Assembly: GCA_003455565.1 (NCBI GenBank)
Contig: DMQW01000069.1
Coordinates: 1-5,251, forward strand
DNA length: 5,251 nt
Direction: 5' to 3'
Source of the DNA: Limisphaerales bacterium
Lineage (GTDB): Bacteria; Verrucomicrobiota; Verrucomicrobiia; Limisphaerales; UBA11358
Below are positions 5,187 to 5,251 of the stretch, piece after piece (position 1 is the first letter of the stretch; every line of letters begins with the position of its first letter). The position numbers and the translations under genes are program-made. The notes under the pieces are model-generated. The model searched no databases. It saw nothing but the letters and a program-made list of their open reading frames with translations, and was not told where the DNA came from.

Positions 5187-5222
5187 AAGCCGCGTGGAGC
5201 AATCTGTGCGGCTTTTGTTTTT
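5187..5222 (+). terminator. Intrinsic terminator downstream of the glutaredoxin gene
   Basis: A 7-bp stem AAGCCGC (5187-5193) with GCGGCTT (5208-5214) is followed at once by a T-rich tract, TTTTGTTTTT (5213-5222). Two G-T pairs can extend the stem into the 14-nt loop. Position, 55 nt after the stop codon, and orientation fit termination of the glutaredoxin transcript. Confidence 0.6.
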
Positions 5223-5227
5223 AAAAT

Positions 5228-5249
5228 GGGACGCGCGGCAGCGCGTCCC
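5228..5249. repeat. Perfect 9-bp GC-rich hairpin at window end
   Basis: GGGACGCGC (5228-5236) and GCGCGTCCC (5241-5249) are exact complements with loop GGCA. It follows the terminator and looks like the first unit of another palindromic repeat that continues past the window edge. Confidence 0.5.
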
Positions 5250-5251
5250 TA

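Noticed and set aside
4715..5188. 157-codon open frame on the - strand opposite the glutaredoxin gene
   Set aside because: It is antisense to a recognised gene and runs through the downstream hairpins; no family resemblance.

Overview
The window looks like a piece of a GC-rich bacterial chromosome, most probably a member of the Verrucomicrobiota (Pedosphaera/Limisphaera-like). I infer this from three things: an N-terminal ECF sigma-factor relic of the kind greatly expanded in PVC bacteria, many small palindromic intergenic repeats, and the general style of the proteins. No rRNA or other phylogenetic marker is present to prove it. There is no tRNA, rRNA, CRISPR array or intact mobile element.

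Layout: (1) 1-972 (+) is the C-terminal part of the replication-restart helicase PriA, cut by the window edge. It carries an in-frame 108-bp palindromic insert at 661-768. (2) 973-1169 is a convergent intergenic region with a palindromic repeat and a terminator-like inverted repeat. (3) 1170-2009 (-) encodes a membrane-anchored OmpA/MotB-type peptidoglycan-binding protein. (4) 2010-2612 has no intact gene. It holds a possible truncated gene start, the last codons of a DDE transposase, and the last ~48 codons of a GDP-mannose 4,6-dehydratase. (5) 2613-4227 (-) is a two-gene unit, rfaE2 (heptose-1-phosphate adenylyltransferase) followed 16 nt later by a GT4 glycosyltransferase, pointing to LPS or surface-glycan synthesis. 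(6) 4303-4789 holds another set of relics: a truncated ECF sigma factor, an AT-rich frameshifted coding remnant, and a triple 11-nt repeat. (7) 4790-5131 (+) is a small glutaredoxin with a CGWS site, followed by palindromes and an intrinsic terminator.

The intact genes are ordinary housekeeping and envelope functions. The genome-evolution signals are the most interesting content: a multi-arm palindrome translated inside priA, and two short stretches (about 2.09-2.60 kb and 4.32-4.67 kb) where fragments of unrelated genes lie side by side, as expected after repeated insertion and deletion. I found no convincing evidence for a new multi-gene system in this window.
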